Of a stretch of 64,000 nt of DNA, positions 28,667 through 37,581 are shown piece after piece. The notes beneath the pieces were generated by a model. The model saw only the letters and a program-made list of their open reading frames with translations. It was not told where the DNA came from and did no database searches. Position 1 is the stretch's first letter. Each line of letters starts with the position of its first letter. This stretch comes from Lachnospiraceae bacterium. GTDB lineage: Bacteria; Bacillota; Clostridia; Lachnospirales; Lachnospiraceae. The position numbers and the translations under genes were made by a program. The DNA lies in contig JAJQDE010000055.1 of assembly GCA_021202335.1 (NCBI GenBank), positions 34,945-98,944 of the forward strand. Reading direction: 5' to 3'.

Positions 28667-30535
28667 ATGGATTTCGACGTAAAGGAAGAACTAAAAAAGC
28701 TCCCCAAAAAGCCGGGGGTTTATATCATGCACAATGCCGACGACGCGATACTCTATGTGGGGAAGGCAAAAAATCTCCACAACAGGGTGCGCTCGTATTT
28801 TAAGGAAAACATCGGCAGAGGGCCGCAGATTGATAAGATGGTGGCGCAGATTGACCGCTTTGAATACATTGTCACGGATTCGGAGCTTGAGGCGCTTGTG
28901 CTTGAGAATAATCTCATCAAGGAAAACTGCCCGAAGTACAACACCCTTTTGAAGGACGACAAGACCTATCCTTATATTAAGGTAACGCTTGACGAGGAGT
29001 ACCCGCGCGTGATGATGGTGCGCAGGATGAAAAAGGACAGGGCGAAGTATTTCGGGCCGTTCACGAATGGCGGCGTTAAGCAGAGCATTGATTTGATTAA
29101 CAGGCTATATCAATTAAAAACGTGCAACAGGCGGCTCCCGCGTGACATAGGGAAGGAGCGTCCGTGCCTCAATTACCATATCGGGCAGTGCAGCGCGCCG
29201 TGTCAGGGCTATATCTCAAAGGAGGATTACGCTAAGCGGGTTGAGCAGGCGATTGACTTTTTAAACGGTAAGCACAAGCCTGTCATAAACGAGCTGAAAG
29301 AAAAAATGCAGCAGGCGTCCGAGCGCATGGAATTTGAGGAGGCAATCAAATACCGCGATTTAATCGAGAGCGTGGAGAAGATAAGCGAAACGCAGAAAAT
29401 GTCGGACAATATCGGTGAGGATAAGGATGTAATCGCACTTGCAGTTGACGGGAATGAAACAGTCGTGCAGGTGTTTTTCTTGCGCAACGGCAAGCTGATA
29501 GGCAGGGAGCATTTCTATATGACGCAGGTGGAGGAGCCTATGCCCGGCAAAATATTGTCAAGCTTTGTCAAGCAGTTCTACGCGGGAACGCCCTTTATCC
29601 CGCGCGAGATTATGCTTGCGCAGGAAATAGAGGACATGGAGCTTGTGGAGCAGTGGCTCTCGCAGAAGAAGGGCGCGAGGGTGCGCTTTATAGTGCCTCA
29701 GCGTGGCGACAAGGAAAAGCTTGTGGAGCTTGCGGCAAGGAACGCGCAGCTCATACTAAGCCAGGACAGGGAGCGCATAAAGCGCGAGGAAGGCAGGACA
29801 ATAGGCGCGGTTAAGGAGCTGGAGGAGCTTTTGGGAATTAAGCCGCTTACAAGGATTGAGGCGTTTGACATTTCCAACACGAGCGGCTTTGCGAATGTCG
29901 GCTCGATGGTGGTTTATGAAAAGGGCAAGCCAAAGCGCAGCGATTACAGAAAATTCCGCATGAAAACCGTGGCAGGCCCCGACGATTACGCGTGTATGCG
30001 CGAGGTGCTGACAAGGCGCTTTCGGCACGGTCTTGACGAGCGCGAGGAAATAAAGCGGGAAAAAGGCGACGAGAGCTTTGGGAGCTTTACGAAATTCCCT
30101 GATTTACTGCTGATGGACGGCGGGCGCGGACAGGTAAACATTGCCCTGCAGGTGCTTGAGGAGCTTGACGTGAATATTCCCGTATGCGGCATGGTAAAGG
30201 ACGATAACCACCGCACGAGGGGGCTGTATTTTCATAACGTGGAGCTTCCGATTGACAAAAACAGCGAGGGCTTTAAGCTGGTTACGCGCATACAGGACGA
30301 GGCGCACCGTTTCGCGATAACCTATCACCGCTCGCTTAGGAGCAAGGCGCAGGTACATTCGGTGCTTGACGAGATACCGGGCGTGGGGCCAAGCCGCAGA
30401 AAAGCGCTTATGAAATATTTTAAGTCTATCGAGGAGCTAAGGAGCGCCTCCGCGCAGCAGCTTTGTGAGGTGCCGGGGATAACGGCAAACGTGGCGCAGG
30501 AAATTTACCGGTTTTTCAGGAAGGAGGAAGCCTGA
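28667..30535 (+). CDS. uvrC: Excinuclease ABC subunit C
   Basis: 622 residues. Makes both incisions in nucleotide excision repair. GIY-YIG domain ([21 protein letters not shown]), cysteine cluster region ([10 protein letters not shown]), UVR motif (about residue 205), endonuclease-V-like C-terminal nuclease with DISNTSG and DGGRGQ, and tandem HhH ([12 protein letters not shown]). It starts 7 bases after ftsH and its stop overlaps the niaR start. Confidence 0.96.
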   Translation: MDFDVKEELKKLPKKPGVYIMHNADDAILYVGKAKNLHNRVRSYFKENIGRGPQIDKMVAQIDRFEYIVTDSELEALVLENNLIKENCPKYNTLLKDDKTYPYIKVTLDEEYPRVMMVRRMKKDRAKYFGPFTNGGVKQSIDLINRLYQLKTCNRRLPRDIGKERPCLNYHIGQCSAPCQGYISKEDYAKRVEQAIDFLNGKHKPVINELKEKMQQASERMEFEEAIKYRDLIESVEKISETQKMSDNIGEDKDVIALAVDGNETVVQVFFLRNGKLIGREHFYMTQVEEPMPGKILSSFVKQFYAGTPFIPREIMLAQEIEDMELVEQWLSQKKGARVRFIVPQRGDKEKLVELAARNAQLILSQDRERIKREEGRTIGAVKELEELLGIKPLTRIEAFDISNTSGFANVGSMVVYEKGKPKRSDYRKFRMKTVAGPDDYACMREVLTRRFRHGLDEREEIKREKGDESFGSFTKFPDLLLMDGGRGQVNIALQVLEELDVNIPVCGMVKDDNHRTRGLYFHNVELPIDKNSEGFKLVTRIQDEAHRFAITYHRSLRSKAQVHSVLDEIPGVGPSRRKALMKYFKSIEELRSASAQQLCEVPGITANVAQEIYRFFRKEEA

Positions 30536-31044
30536 TGGAGGGCACTGACAGGAGAGAAAAAATCATTGAGCTGCTGAAAAATTCGGCGGAGCCTCTTTCG
30601 GGAGCCGCGCTTGCGAAAAGGCTTAAGGTCAGCAGACAGGTGATTGTGCAGGATATCGCGCTTTTGCGGGCATACGACAGGAATATTTTAAGCACGAACA
30701 AGGGCTATATCCTGTTTCAGTCCGCAGAGGGCGGCGTAAGCTGCAAAAGAACCGTGGCGGTCAACCATACGGACGAGCAGATGCGGGACGAGCTTTATAC
30801 TATTGTGGACTGCGGGGCGCGCGTGCTTGACGTTGTGGTGGAACATGAGGTGTACGGGCAGATTACGGTGGATTTGTTTTTGCAGAGCCGGCAGGACGTG
30901 GACGAGTTTATCACAAAAATCGCAAGCAGCAATGCCCAGCCGCTGAAATCATTGACGAACGGGGCGCATTTTCACACGCTGGAGGCGGACAGTGATGAGA
31001 TATTGGAGCGGACGGAGCGCGCACTTCGGGAAAAAGGATTTTGA
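30535..31044 (+). CDS. niaR: NiaR-type niacin-responsive repressor
   Basis: 169 residues. An N-terminal winged helix (REKIIELL ... LAKRLKVSRQVIVQDIALLRA) and a C-terminal 3H domain with the spaced histidines seen in VNHTDEQ, VEHEVYGQ and HFHTLEA, which bind nicotinate or metal in this family. It represses NAD synthesis or niacin uptake genes. TGATG overlap with uvrC. The palindrome at 31091-31112 just downstream is a strong operator candidate. Confidence 0.85.
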   Translation: MEGTDRREKIIELLKNSAEPLSGAALAKRLKVSRQVIVQDIALLRAYDRNILSTNKGYILFQSAEGGVSCKRTVAVNHTDEQMRDELYTIVDCGARVLDVVVEHEVYGQITVDLFLQSRQDVDEFITKIASSNAQPLKSLTNGAHFHTLEADSDEILERTERALREKGF

Positions 31045-31052
31045 AATTCCTG

Positions 31053-31112
31053 TTGAAATATGGGGAGCCGTGTGTTATACTGTTGCAAGCTGACAAGACA
31101 GGTGTCTTGTCA
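31053..31112 (+). promoter_or_regulatory. Promoter with overlapping palindromic operator (NiaR candidate)
   Basis: TTGAAA (31053-31058), 17 bases, TATACT (31076-31081). A perfect 10-bp inverted repeat, TGACAAGACA (31091-31100), GG, TGTCTTGTCA (31103-31112), lies at the expected transcription start. The position suggests direct repression by the adjacent NiaR, but the identity of the bound protein is inferred. Confidence 0.7.
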
Positions 31113-31158
31113 ATGGCAAACATAACACATGCTCAGTGAAGCAGGAATGGAGATTCAT

Positions 31159-32220
31159 ATGGAAAGGTTTAAGGAATTTTTAAAACGTAAGGACATTGTT
31201 ATATCGGGAAAACGATACGGCATTGAGGCGCTCGGGGCGATGGCGCAGGGCTTGTTTGCGTCGCTGCTCATAGGTACGATTATCGCCACGCTCGGGGAGC
31301 AGCTTGGCATTGAGCTTCTTGTGACGATAGGCGGCTATGCGAAGTCTGTTACCGGAGAATGTATGGCGGTGGCAATCGGGTATTCCCTGCACTGTCCTCC
31401 GCTTGTGCTGTTTTCGCTCGCGTCAGTGGGGTATGCCGCAAATTCGCTCGGCGGCGCCGGCGGCCCGCTGGCGGTGCTGATTATCGCGATTATTGCGGGA
31501 GAGCTTGGAAAGGCTGTTTCAAAGGAAACAAAGCTTGACATTATCGTGACGCCGCTTGTGACGATAGGCGCCGGCTCACTGCTTGCGATGCTGTGCGCGC
31601 CTGCAATCGGAAGCGCGGCAAGCGCAGTCGGCAAAGCCATTATGTGGGCTACGGAGCTGCAGCCGTTTTTGATGGGAATTATTATTTCCGTGATTGTGGG
31701 CATAGCCCTTACGCTTCCCATCAGCAGCGCGGCAATATGCGCGGCGCTGAGCCTGACCGGGCTTGCGGGAGGAGCGGCGCTTGCGGGCTGCTGCACTCAG
31801 ATGGTCGGCTTTGCGGTGATGAGCTTTAAGGAAAACGGCTGGGGCGGATTTTTTGCTCAGGGAATAGGCACTTCGATGCTTCAAATGGGAAATATAGTGA
31901 AAAAGCCGCGCATCTGGCTTCCGCCGATTTTGGCTTCGGCGATTGTGGGACCGATAGCGACCTGCGTTTTCGAACTGAAAATGAACGGGGCGGCAGTGGC
32001 GTCCGGCATGGGGACATGTGGTCTGGTAGGACAGATAGGCGTCTATACGGGCTGGATTAATGATATCGCGGAGGGAACCAAAGCGGCAGTCACGGCGGGC
32101 GACTGGATTGGACTTATCTGCGTCAGCTTTGTGCTGCCGGCGGTATTGACATGGCTGATCGGAACGGGCTTTCGCAAAATCGGATGGATCCAGGAGAACG
32201 ACTTAAAGCTTGATTTATAA
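31159..32220 (+). CDS. PTS EIIC-like membrane protein (PfoR family), putative niacin transporter
   Basis: 353 residues with about eight to ten membrane helices, rich in Gly/Ala. It resembles the EIIC-like PfoR-type family (LPISSAAICAALSLTGLAGGAALAG) but has no PTS phosphorylation domains. A predicted nicotinate-regulated transporter of similar type (NiaY) has been linked with NiaR in other Firmicutes as I recall; that link is not checked. The NiaR gene and palindrome immediately upstream support vitamin uptake. ATG 31159 follows gcaggaatggagatt. Confidence 0.6.
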   Translation: MERFKEFLKRKDIVISGKRYGIEALGAMAQGLFASLLIGTIIATLGEQLGIELLVTIGGYAKSVTGECMAVAIGYSLHCPPLVLFSLASVGYAANSLGGAGGPLAVLIIAIIAGELGKAVSKETKLDIIVTPLVTIGAGSLLAMLCAPAIGSAASAVGKAIMWATELQPFLMGIIISVIVGIALTLPISSAAICAALSLTGLAGGAALAGCCTQMVGFAVMSFKENGWGGFFAQGIGTSMLQMGNIVKKPRIWLPPILASAIVGPIATCVFELKMNGAAVASGMGTCGLVGQIGVYTGWINDIAEGTKAAVTAGDWIGLICVSFVLPAVLTWLIGTGFRKIGWIQENDLKLDL

Positions 32221-32224
32221 TGAA

Positions 32225-32264
32225 CAAACAAAAGAGCAACCTTTTCAGGTTGCTCTTTTGTTTG
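32225..32264. terminator. Bidirectional terminator, 17-bp perfect stem
   Basis: CAAACAAAAGAGCAACC (32225-32241), loop of 6, and its exact reverse complement (32248-32264). Serves the genes converging from both sides. Confidence 0.9.
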
Positions 32265-32273
32265 GCAGGGCGG

Positions 32274-32741
32274 TTATTTAATCGGCTTTGCACCAGCCTT
32301 TTCCTGCATTTTTGAAACCCAGGTCTTGAATTTGCCCTTTTTCTTTTCGGGTGCGGCAAGCGGTCCGCGGATGCCCTTTACGGATGTAATGTAGATGCCG
32401 CTGACAGTTGCTTTTACCTCTTTTTTGACCGGAACGCTGTCGAAGATTTCCGAGTCACATATGAGCGACATAATCTGCGGACCGATTTTAGCCTTTACGA
32501 TGGGAAGCTTTGCGCGGCGCATGTATTTGGGCGCCTGCTCGAGCACTGCGGCGGGAAGTCCTGCCTCGCTCAGCTTCATTTTCTTTTTGTCGATGACCAG
32601 CATGGACACATTCTGTTTGGCGGCCTCAATCTGAGCCTGCTGCTCTTCCTGCTTTTTCTGCATTTTCCTGCCGAGGAAATAAAGCGCTGCAATCAGCACT
32701 GCCAAAACAACAAGAATAATTAAAAGAATTTTTACAACCAT
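32274..32741 (-). CDS. Conserved membrane-anchored protein of unknown function
   Basis: 155 residues. One N-terminal membrane helix (VVKILLIILVVLAVLIAALYFLG), a short coiled-coil segment (KMQKKQEEQQAQIEAAKQN), then a small basic C-terminal domain (PIVKAKIGPQIMSLICDSEIFDSVPVKKEVKATVSGIYI). I do not recognise a family. The reverse-strand ribosome site aaagg lies about 15 bases upstream. It is probably peripheral to the membrane on the cytoplasmic side. Confidence 0.75.
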   Translation of the reverse strand: MVVKILLIILVVLAVLIAALYFLGRKMQKKQEEQQAQIEAAKQNVSMLVIDKKKMKLSEAGLPAAVLEQAPKYMRRAKLPIVKAKIGPQIMSLICDSEIFDSVPVKKEVKATVSGIYITSVKGIRGPLAAPEKKKGKFKTWVSKMQEKAGAKPIK

Positions 32742-32856
32742 TTCTTTTGTCTGCCTTTCTTTTTAATATTAATCATTCAATGAGCGAACTTATAAAAAGT
32801 GTACCATTAAAAAATGGAAAGTGCAAGAAACTCTTTTATTTTGGACGTTTTTTTGT

Positions 32857-32862
32857 TATACT
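32857..32862 (+). promoter_or_regulatory. Possible -10 element before the FKBP-like lipoprotein
   Basis: TATACT at 32857-32862 with no good -35 at 16-18 bases (upstream is T-rich). Weak call. Confidence 0.3.
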
Positions 32863-32905
32863 TGTCAAAAGGGAGCAAAAAGATAACGTGACATGAGGTG
32901 AAAAA

Positions 32906-34102
32906 ATGAAAAATAAGATTATAATTATAGCGCTTACGGGCGCATTGGCGTTTTCCGCAAGCGCATGTGGAAACGGGAATACGGCAGACGACGGTCAGGA
33001 GGAAACCCGGACTGCCGCGGAAACAGAGGATGAGAGCTCAATTACTGATGAGGAGGCTTCTTCGGCATCTGACGGGGAGGGCACGGCTTCTTCCATACTT
33101 GACGCGGAGCGGGTAAGCGAGCGTGAGGATTATGTAGGGCTTCAGGATTTGGATATAGACGAGTATGTCACTTTAAATGACTATAAAAACATGAAGGTTA
33201 CTTTGTCGGTGGAGGAGGCGGACGATGAGAGCATAGAATCGTATATCAACAGCGAACTGCTCACTCGAAACGTCACCGACCGCGCGGTGGAGAACGGGGA
33301 CGTTGTGAATATTGATTACGTGGGAAAGCTGGACGGTGAGGCGTTTGATAACGGCTCCGACAGCGGATATGAGCTTACAATCGGCTCCGGCACGTTCATC
33401 GACGGCTTTGAGGAAGGGCTTATCGGCGTGATGCCCGGCGAAACGGTCGATTTGGAGCTTACCTTCCCGGAGGATTATGGCGCCGAAGCGCTTGCGGGGA
33501 AGGATACGGTTTTTACCGTCACCGTAAACGGTATTGTTGAAGCATTGGAATATGCGGACATTACCGATGACGATGTAAAGGCGCTGGGGCTTTCGTACAG
33601 CACAAGGGACGAGCTTTGGGCGGCTGCAAAGGCAGCGGTTGAGGAGGAAGCCTTTGAGTCAGGCAAGTCGTCGGCAATCCTGAATCAGATTTTAACCGAG
33701 AGCACAATTCATTCCATACCGGAGTATCTTGTGGAGGAGCAGATACAAAGCTATGAAATTTATCTGGAGTCCGTATGCCAAATGAATCTTGGCATGGATT
33801 TTGAAAGCTATTTGCAGGAAACGCAGGGAATGACGCTTGAGGAATTTGAGGACGATATTTATGAGGACTGTGAAACCACGGTTAAGCAGTACCTGCTCAT
33901 GGAGGCGCTTGCAAGGGCAGAGGGGATTGATGTGACTGACGAGCTTGTCCGCGAGTATGCAGCGCAGGATATCGCAGGCTATGACGGGTATACCGTCGAT
34001 ACCTATTTGGAAGAAATCGGCTATACCACGTACAGGATGTTTGTTTTGCAGGAGCAGCTTGTGGAGCGTTTGCTTGAGATTATAGAGGTGGAGCCTGCCT
34101 AG
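32906..34102 (+). CDS. Extracytoplasmic trigger-factor-like FKBP lipoprotein
   Basis: 398 residues. Lipoprotein signal ending at C21 (FSASAC). Acidic linker to about residue 90. An FKBP-type peptidyl-prolyl isomerase domain (about 115-215) contains VNIDYVGKLDGEAFDNG and IGSGTFIDGFEEGLIGVMPGE. The C-terminal helical region (about 220-390) resembles the trigger factor chaperone domain (LNQILTESTIHSIPEYLVEEQIQ). No ribosome-binding N-domain is present. It probably folds exported proteins at the membrane surface. Confidence 0.8.
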   Translation: MKNKIIIIALTGALAFSASACGNGNTADDGQEETRTAAETEDESSITDEEASSASDGEGTASSILDAERVSEREDYVGLQDLDIDEYVTLNDYKNMKVTLSVEEADDESIESYINSELLTRNVTDRAVENGDVVNIDYVGKLDGEAFDNGSDSGYELTIGSGTFIDGFEEGLIGVMPGETVDLELTFPEDYGAEALAGKDTVFTVTVNGIVEALEYADITDDDVKALGLSYSTRDELWAAAKAAVEEEAFESGKSSAILNQILTESTIHSIPEYLVEEQIQSYEIYLESVCQMNLGMDFESYLQETQGMTLEEFEDDIYEDCETTVKQYLLMEALARAEGIDVTDELVREYAAQDIAGYDGYTVDTYLEEIGYTTYRMFVLQEQLVERLLEIIEVEPA

Positions 34103-34153
34103 GAGCAGCAGGTTTTGACTCTGCGGCAGGAGCGGTTGAATAGGGGAATGCAT

Positions 34154-35413
34154 ATGAAGAAGGGGTTTGGGCGCCTTGCGGCTGCAGCGCTGTGTGCGGC
34201 GGTGCTGGCGGATTTTGCCGGGAACGGCGCCGTCTGCCGCAGACTGCAGGTCGAGGCGGCAAAGAAGGACGAGCTTAAGCAGCAAAATGAGGAGGACGAA
34301 AAAAGCTTAGGCGATATTGAGGATGTGGTGGACGAGCTTACGGGCGAGCAGGAGGGAATTGACAGCGAGATAGAGTCCCTGAGCAGTGAGATAGCGGAGA
34401 TTATGGCGAGCATCAGCCTCTTGGAGGAAGAGATTGACGCGAAGAATGAGGAAATAGAACAGGCAAGGATTGACCTTGAGGAGGCTAAGGAGGTAGAGCA
34501 GAGCCAGTATGAAGCCATGAAGCTGCGCATCAAGGAAATGTATGAGAGCGGGGACGAGAGCTGGCTTGACATTCTTTTTGGCGCGACGTCGATGGAGAGC
34601 CTGTTGAACAAGGCGGAGTACATAGAGAAAATCCATGAGTACGACAGGAACATGTTCACCAATTATCAGATTGCAAGGGAAAATGTTGAGAAGCTCAAGG
34701 AAGAGCTTGAGATAGAGGAGTCCGAGCTTGAAGCCGCACAGGAGGGGCTTCAGGAGGAAATGGACAGTATGGAAGAGGCGCGGGCGGAGCTTGAGGAAAT
34801 AAGCGAAGATTACGCGATGCAGATAAGCAAGGCAAAGCAGCAGGCGGAGGTCTACAAGACGCAGATTAAGCAGCGCAACGCGCAGATTCAGGAAATAGAG
34901 GAGGCTGAAAAAAAGGCGGCGGAGGAGGCTGCCAGGAAAGCGGCGGAGGAAGCTGCCAAAAAGAGTCAGTCAAGCAGCAGTAGCAGCAGTAGCAGTAGCA
35001 GCAGCTCGACAACGGCTGCCGGGACGGCGACGGTAGATACGGCGGCAATCATGGCTGCAAACGGCAGCGCAAAGGGAAAGGAAATCGCGATATACGCGTG
35101 CAGCTTTGTCGGAAATCCTTATGTGGCGGGCGGCACAAGCCTCACGAACGGAGCGGACTGCTCGGGCTTTACGCAGTCGGTTTACAAGGCGTTTGGCTAC
35201 AGCATACCCAGAAATTCCACGTCGCAAAGAACAGCGGGAACGGAGGTAAGCTATTCCGACGCGCAGCCGGGGGATATCATCTGCTATCCCGGTCATGTTG
35301 CAATCTATATAGGGAACGGACTGATCGTACATGCCAGCTCGGCAAAGACAGGCATTAAAATCAGCAATGCACTGTATCGCGATATATTGTGCGTGAGAAG
35401 GATTGTTTCGTAA
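34154..35413 (+). CDS. Secreted coiled-coil NlpC/P60 peptidoglycan hydrolase (PcsB-like layout)
   Basis: 419 residues. Signal peptide up to about residue 35, long coiled coil (about 40-265, heptad-rich Glu/Lys/Leu), poly-Ser linker (about 275-292) encoded by AGC/AGT repeats, and NlpC/P60 domain with C336 in DCSGFT and His in PGHVAIYIG. The layout matches division-linked hydrolases regulated through the coiled coil, such as PcsB/CwlO types. ATG 34154 follows aggggaat. Its catalytic domain is close to that at 14615. Confidence 0.9.
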   Translation: MKKGFGRLAAAALCAAVLADFAGNGAVCRRLQVEAAKKDELKQQNEEDEKSLGDIEDVVDELTGEQEGIDSEIESLSSEIAEIMASISLLEEEIDAKNEEIEQARIDLEEAKEVEQSQYEAMKLRIKEMYESGDESWLDILFGATSMESLLNKAEYIEKIHEYDRNMFTNYQIARENVEKLKEELEIEESELEAAQEGLQEEMDSMEEARAELEEISEDYAMQISKAKQQAEVYKTQIKQRNAQIQEIEEAEKKAAEEAARKAAEEAAKKSQSSSSSSSSSSSSSTTAAGTATVDTAAIMAANGSAKGKEIAIYACSFVGNPYVAGGTSLTNGADCSGFTQSVYKAFGYSIPRNSTSQRTAGTEVSYSDAQPGDIICYPGHVAIYIGNGLIVHASSAKTGIKISNALYRDILCVRRIVS

Positions 35414-35434
35414 CAGGAAAAAAGGAGATAGGGA

Positions 35435-37207
35435 ATGGAAAAGGTTAATATTACTGAGTATAAGGCTATGCCCGGCGAATATGTTGCTTATTACGGAAGG
35501 GCAACGATTAAAGATAATTATGAGTTTATGAACGGGGACGAGTCGTTCTATCATTTTATTGGGAAGAACTCGGTTTATTCACTGATTCCCCTGCTGCACC
35601 CTGATGACAGGGAGAATTTTAAGGCTGTGGCGGCGCAGCTTGATAACGGGCGGCAGTGTACGCTTGTGCGGATGCGTGACGGGAATGACCGTTACAGGCT
35701 TTTATATTGCGAGCTTGAGCTGAACGGAAGAGGCTATGGGGATTTTAAGTCCTTTGAGCTTGAATTTTCAAATTTTATGGAGCTTAAGGACCGCTATGTG
35801 AAATATATCGAGCTGGTAAAAAAGTACCGTGCGTTTTTGGGGCTTTCCGAGAACATGTTTTTTGAGTATAATGCCAATGACGACCAATTGAATATATATC
35901 AGTACGCCGGCGTGAAAAGCGTGCCCGTATTTAAAAGGAGCCTTGAGGAGATAAGAAAAGCAGCCGGCGGCGCGGGTGAGTTTGAAATGTTTTACAGCTT
36001 TTTGAAAAGAGGAGCGGAGCGCTTTAACGTATCGCTTGACGCGGAGCTTTTGGTGGAAAATACGCAGGGGCGTTTTTTGGTCAGGGCAGGCACGCTGTAT
36101 GACAACGGCACGCGCAAAATGACGGTGGGAATTATCAGCGGTACGGGTGAAAAGAGCGAGAAAAAAAGCTATTATCTCACGGACAGCGCTTTGGATGCCG
36201 GCACGGGGCTTTATAATAAGCGGGCTATCCAAGAGTATGCCGTGGAGAAAATCCGGGAAGGCAAGGAGCTGTATCTTGCCATGATGGACGTGGACGACTT
36301 TAAGAAGGTGAACGACAGCTACGGGCACATGTTCGGCGATGAGGTGCTGTCAAAGGTTTCGGAGATTATGCGCAGCGTGATTGACTCGCGCGGAATGGTG
36401 GGACGCTTTGGCGGCGATGAGTTTATGCTGGTACTCGACGGCGTTTCAGACGAGGAGGAGCTGCGGCGTATTCTCAAGACGATATCAAAAAATATGCAGT
36501 GGCAGTATCAGGATATTAAGGATACGCTTGCAATCACGACCTCCTGCGGTGTGGCGCAGTTCCCAACTGATGCGGCAAGCTATGAGGACTTGTTTAAAAA
36601 GGCGGACCAAGCGCTTTATGTGGCAAAGGCGAAGGGTAAAAACCGTTACATTATCTACGACGAGGCAAAGCACGGCAAGGTTGAGGTAGCGGCGGTGTCG
36701 GAGCGCAGCATCGGAATAAAAGCGGTTGTGAGCGATGAGAAGAAGGCTGCCGTTATTTCCGATTTGGTGGTGCTGCTGAACCAAAAGGGAAGCGACGCCT
36801 TTGAGGAGGTCATGGAAAAGCTCAGAAATTATCTGGATATTGACGGAATAGCGGTCTATGCGGGCAAGGAGCTTCGCAGGGTAAGCATTTCGGGAATATA
36901 CATAAATCCGATAGAAAAGCTTGAATGTATCAGGAGCGAGAGCTATCGGGCGTGCTTTGACGAGCGCGGGGTATACATAGAGAAGAAGTTTGAAAAATTC
37001 AAGGACATTCATCCGGATGTTCACAGGCTTTATGAGCTTCAGGAGAATAAAGAATTTGTACAGTGCATCGCAGAGCGGGACGGTCAGATATGCGGAGTGG
37101 TTTCGTTTGACTACTTTAACAGGGCGCCTAAAATAGGAGCGGTTGATTTAGGCTTTATCACGATTGTCGGCAGGCTGATGGCTGAAACAGCAAGCGGTTT
37201 AGAGTAA
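35435..37207 (+). CDS. GGDEF diguanylate cyclase with PAS-like N-terminus and GAF-like C-terminus
   Basis: 590 residues. The N-terminal third resembles a PAS sensory region (SLIPLLHPDDRENF). The GGDEF domain spans about 255-415 with an intact GGDEF at 326-330; the RxxD inhibitory site five residues before it is absent. The last about 165 residues look GAF-like (LDIDGIAVYAGKEL ... GVVSFDYF). It likely makes cyclic-di-GMP in response to a signal. No EAL domain. The stop codon lies in the loop of a perfect 12-bp hairpin. Confidence 0.85.
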   Translation: MEKVNITEYKAMPGEYVAYYGRATIKDNYEFMNGDESFYHFIGKNSVYSLIPLLHPDDRENFKAVAAQLDNGRQCTLVRMRDGNDRYRLLYCELELNGRGYGDFKSFELEFSNFMELKDRYVKYIELVKKYRAFLGLSENMFFEYNANDDQLNIYQYAGVKSVPVFKRSLEEIRKAAGGAGEFEMFYSFLKRGAERFNVSLDAELLVENTQGRFLVRAGTLYDNGTRKMTVGIISGTGEKSEKKSYYLTDSALDAGTGLYNKRAIQEYAVEKIREGKELYLAMMDVDDFKKVNDSYGHMFGDEVLSKVSEIMRSVIDSRGMVGRFGGDEFMLVLDGVSDEEELRRILKTISKNMQWQYQDIKDTLAITTSCGVAQFPTDAASYEDLFKKADQALYVAKAKGKNRYIIYDEAKHGKVEVAAVSERSIGIKAVVSDEKKAAVISDLVVLLNQKGSDAFEEVMEKLRNYLDIDGIAVYAGKELRRVSISGIYINPIEKLECIRSESYRACFDERGVYIEKKFEKFKDIHPDVHRLYELQENKEFVQCIAERDGQICGVVSFDYFNRAPKIGAVDLGFITIVGRLMAETASGLE

Positions 37208-37219
37208 TCTAAACCGCTT
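37192..37219. terminator. Perfect hairpin at the GGDEF gene stop, between convergent genes
   Basis: AAGCGGTTTAGA (37192-37203), loop gtaa containing the stop, TCTAAACCGCTT (37208-37219). There is little T-run on either side, so termination efficiency is uncertain. Confidence 0.5.
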
Positions 37220-37226
37220 CGTGCGT

Positions 37227-37478
37227 TTATCCCCGGTGCAGGTATTTTTCGCGGGTAGCAAGTCCCCCTCTGATGTGACGCTCAGACTTATTCACGTCAA
37301 GCACGGCGCGCGCCTGCTTTGCAAGGGTAGGATTAATCTGCATAAGGCGGGAGGTTACATCCTTATGCACTGTAGATTTAGATACGCCGAAGGCTTTTGC
37401 AGTCTGCCTCACGGTGGTATTATTCTCAATAATATACATAGCAATATTGATGGCTCGTTCCTCAATATAATCCTTCAT
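37227..37478 (-). CDS. spoIIID: Sporulation transcriptional regulator SpoIIID
   Basis: 83 residues. Helix-turn-helix VRQTAKAFGVSKSTVHKDVTSRL and basic C-terminal ERHIRGGLATREKYLHRG, diagnostic of SpoIIID, the mother-cell regulator acting after SigE. A reverse-strand SigE-like promoter lies just upstream. It supports a sporulating ancestry; whether the strain sporulates cannot be judged here. Confidence 0.95.
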   Translation of the reverse strand: MKDYIEERAINIAMYIIENNTTVRQTAKAFGVSKSTVHKDVTSRLMQINPTLAKQARAVLDVNKSERHIRGGLATREKYLHRG

Positions 37479-37514
37479 AGTCCGAAAAAGGTTCTCCTTT
37501 TTGATGCTTTGTAC

Positions 37515-37543
37515 ATTCTATGACAGGGTAAAAGGAATTATGA
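37515..37543 (-). promoter_or_regulatory. SigE-like promoter of spoIIID
   Basis: On the reverse strand: TCATAATT (37543-37536), 13 bases, CATAGAAT (37522-37515), close to the SigE -10 CATACAAT with one mismatch. spoIIID is SigE-dependent in Bacillus and clostridia; this assignment is by consensus only. Confidence 0.5.
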
Positions 37544-37581
37544 AAGGAACAGGCATAGTTTTAAAGGGGCTGCCCCGCGGT

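Noticed and set aside
31159..32220. Sugar PTS permease
   Set aside because: EIIC-like fold only; no EIIA/EIIB/HPr-type domains nearby and the context is NiaR.
34967..35015. CRISPR-like or tandem repeat array
   Set aside because: It is the AGC/AGT codon run for the poly-Ser linker of the NlpC/P60 protein; no spacers.
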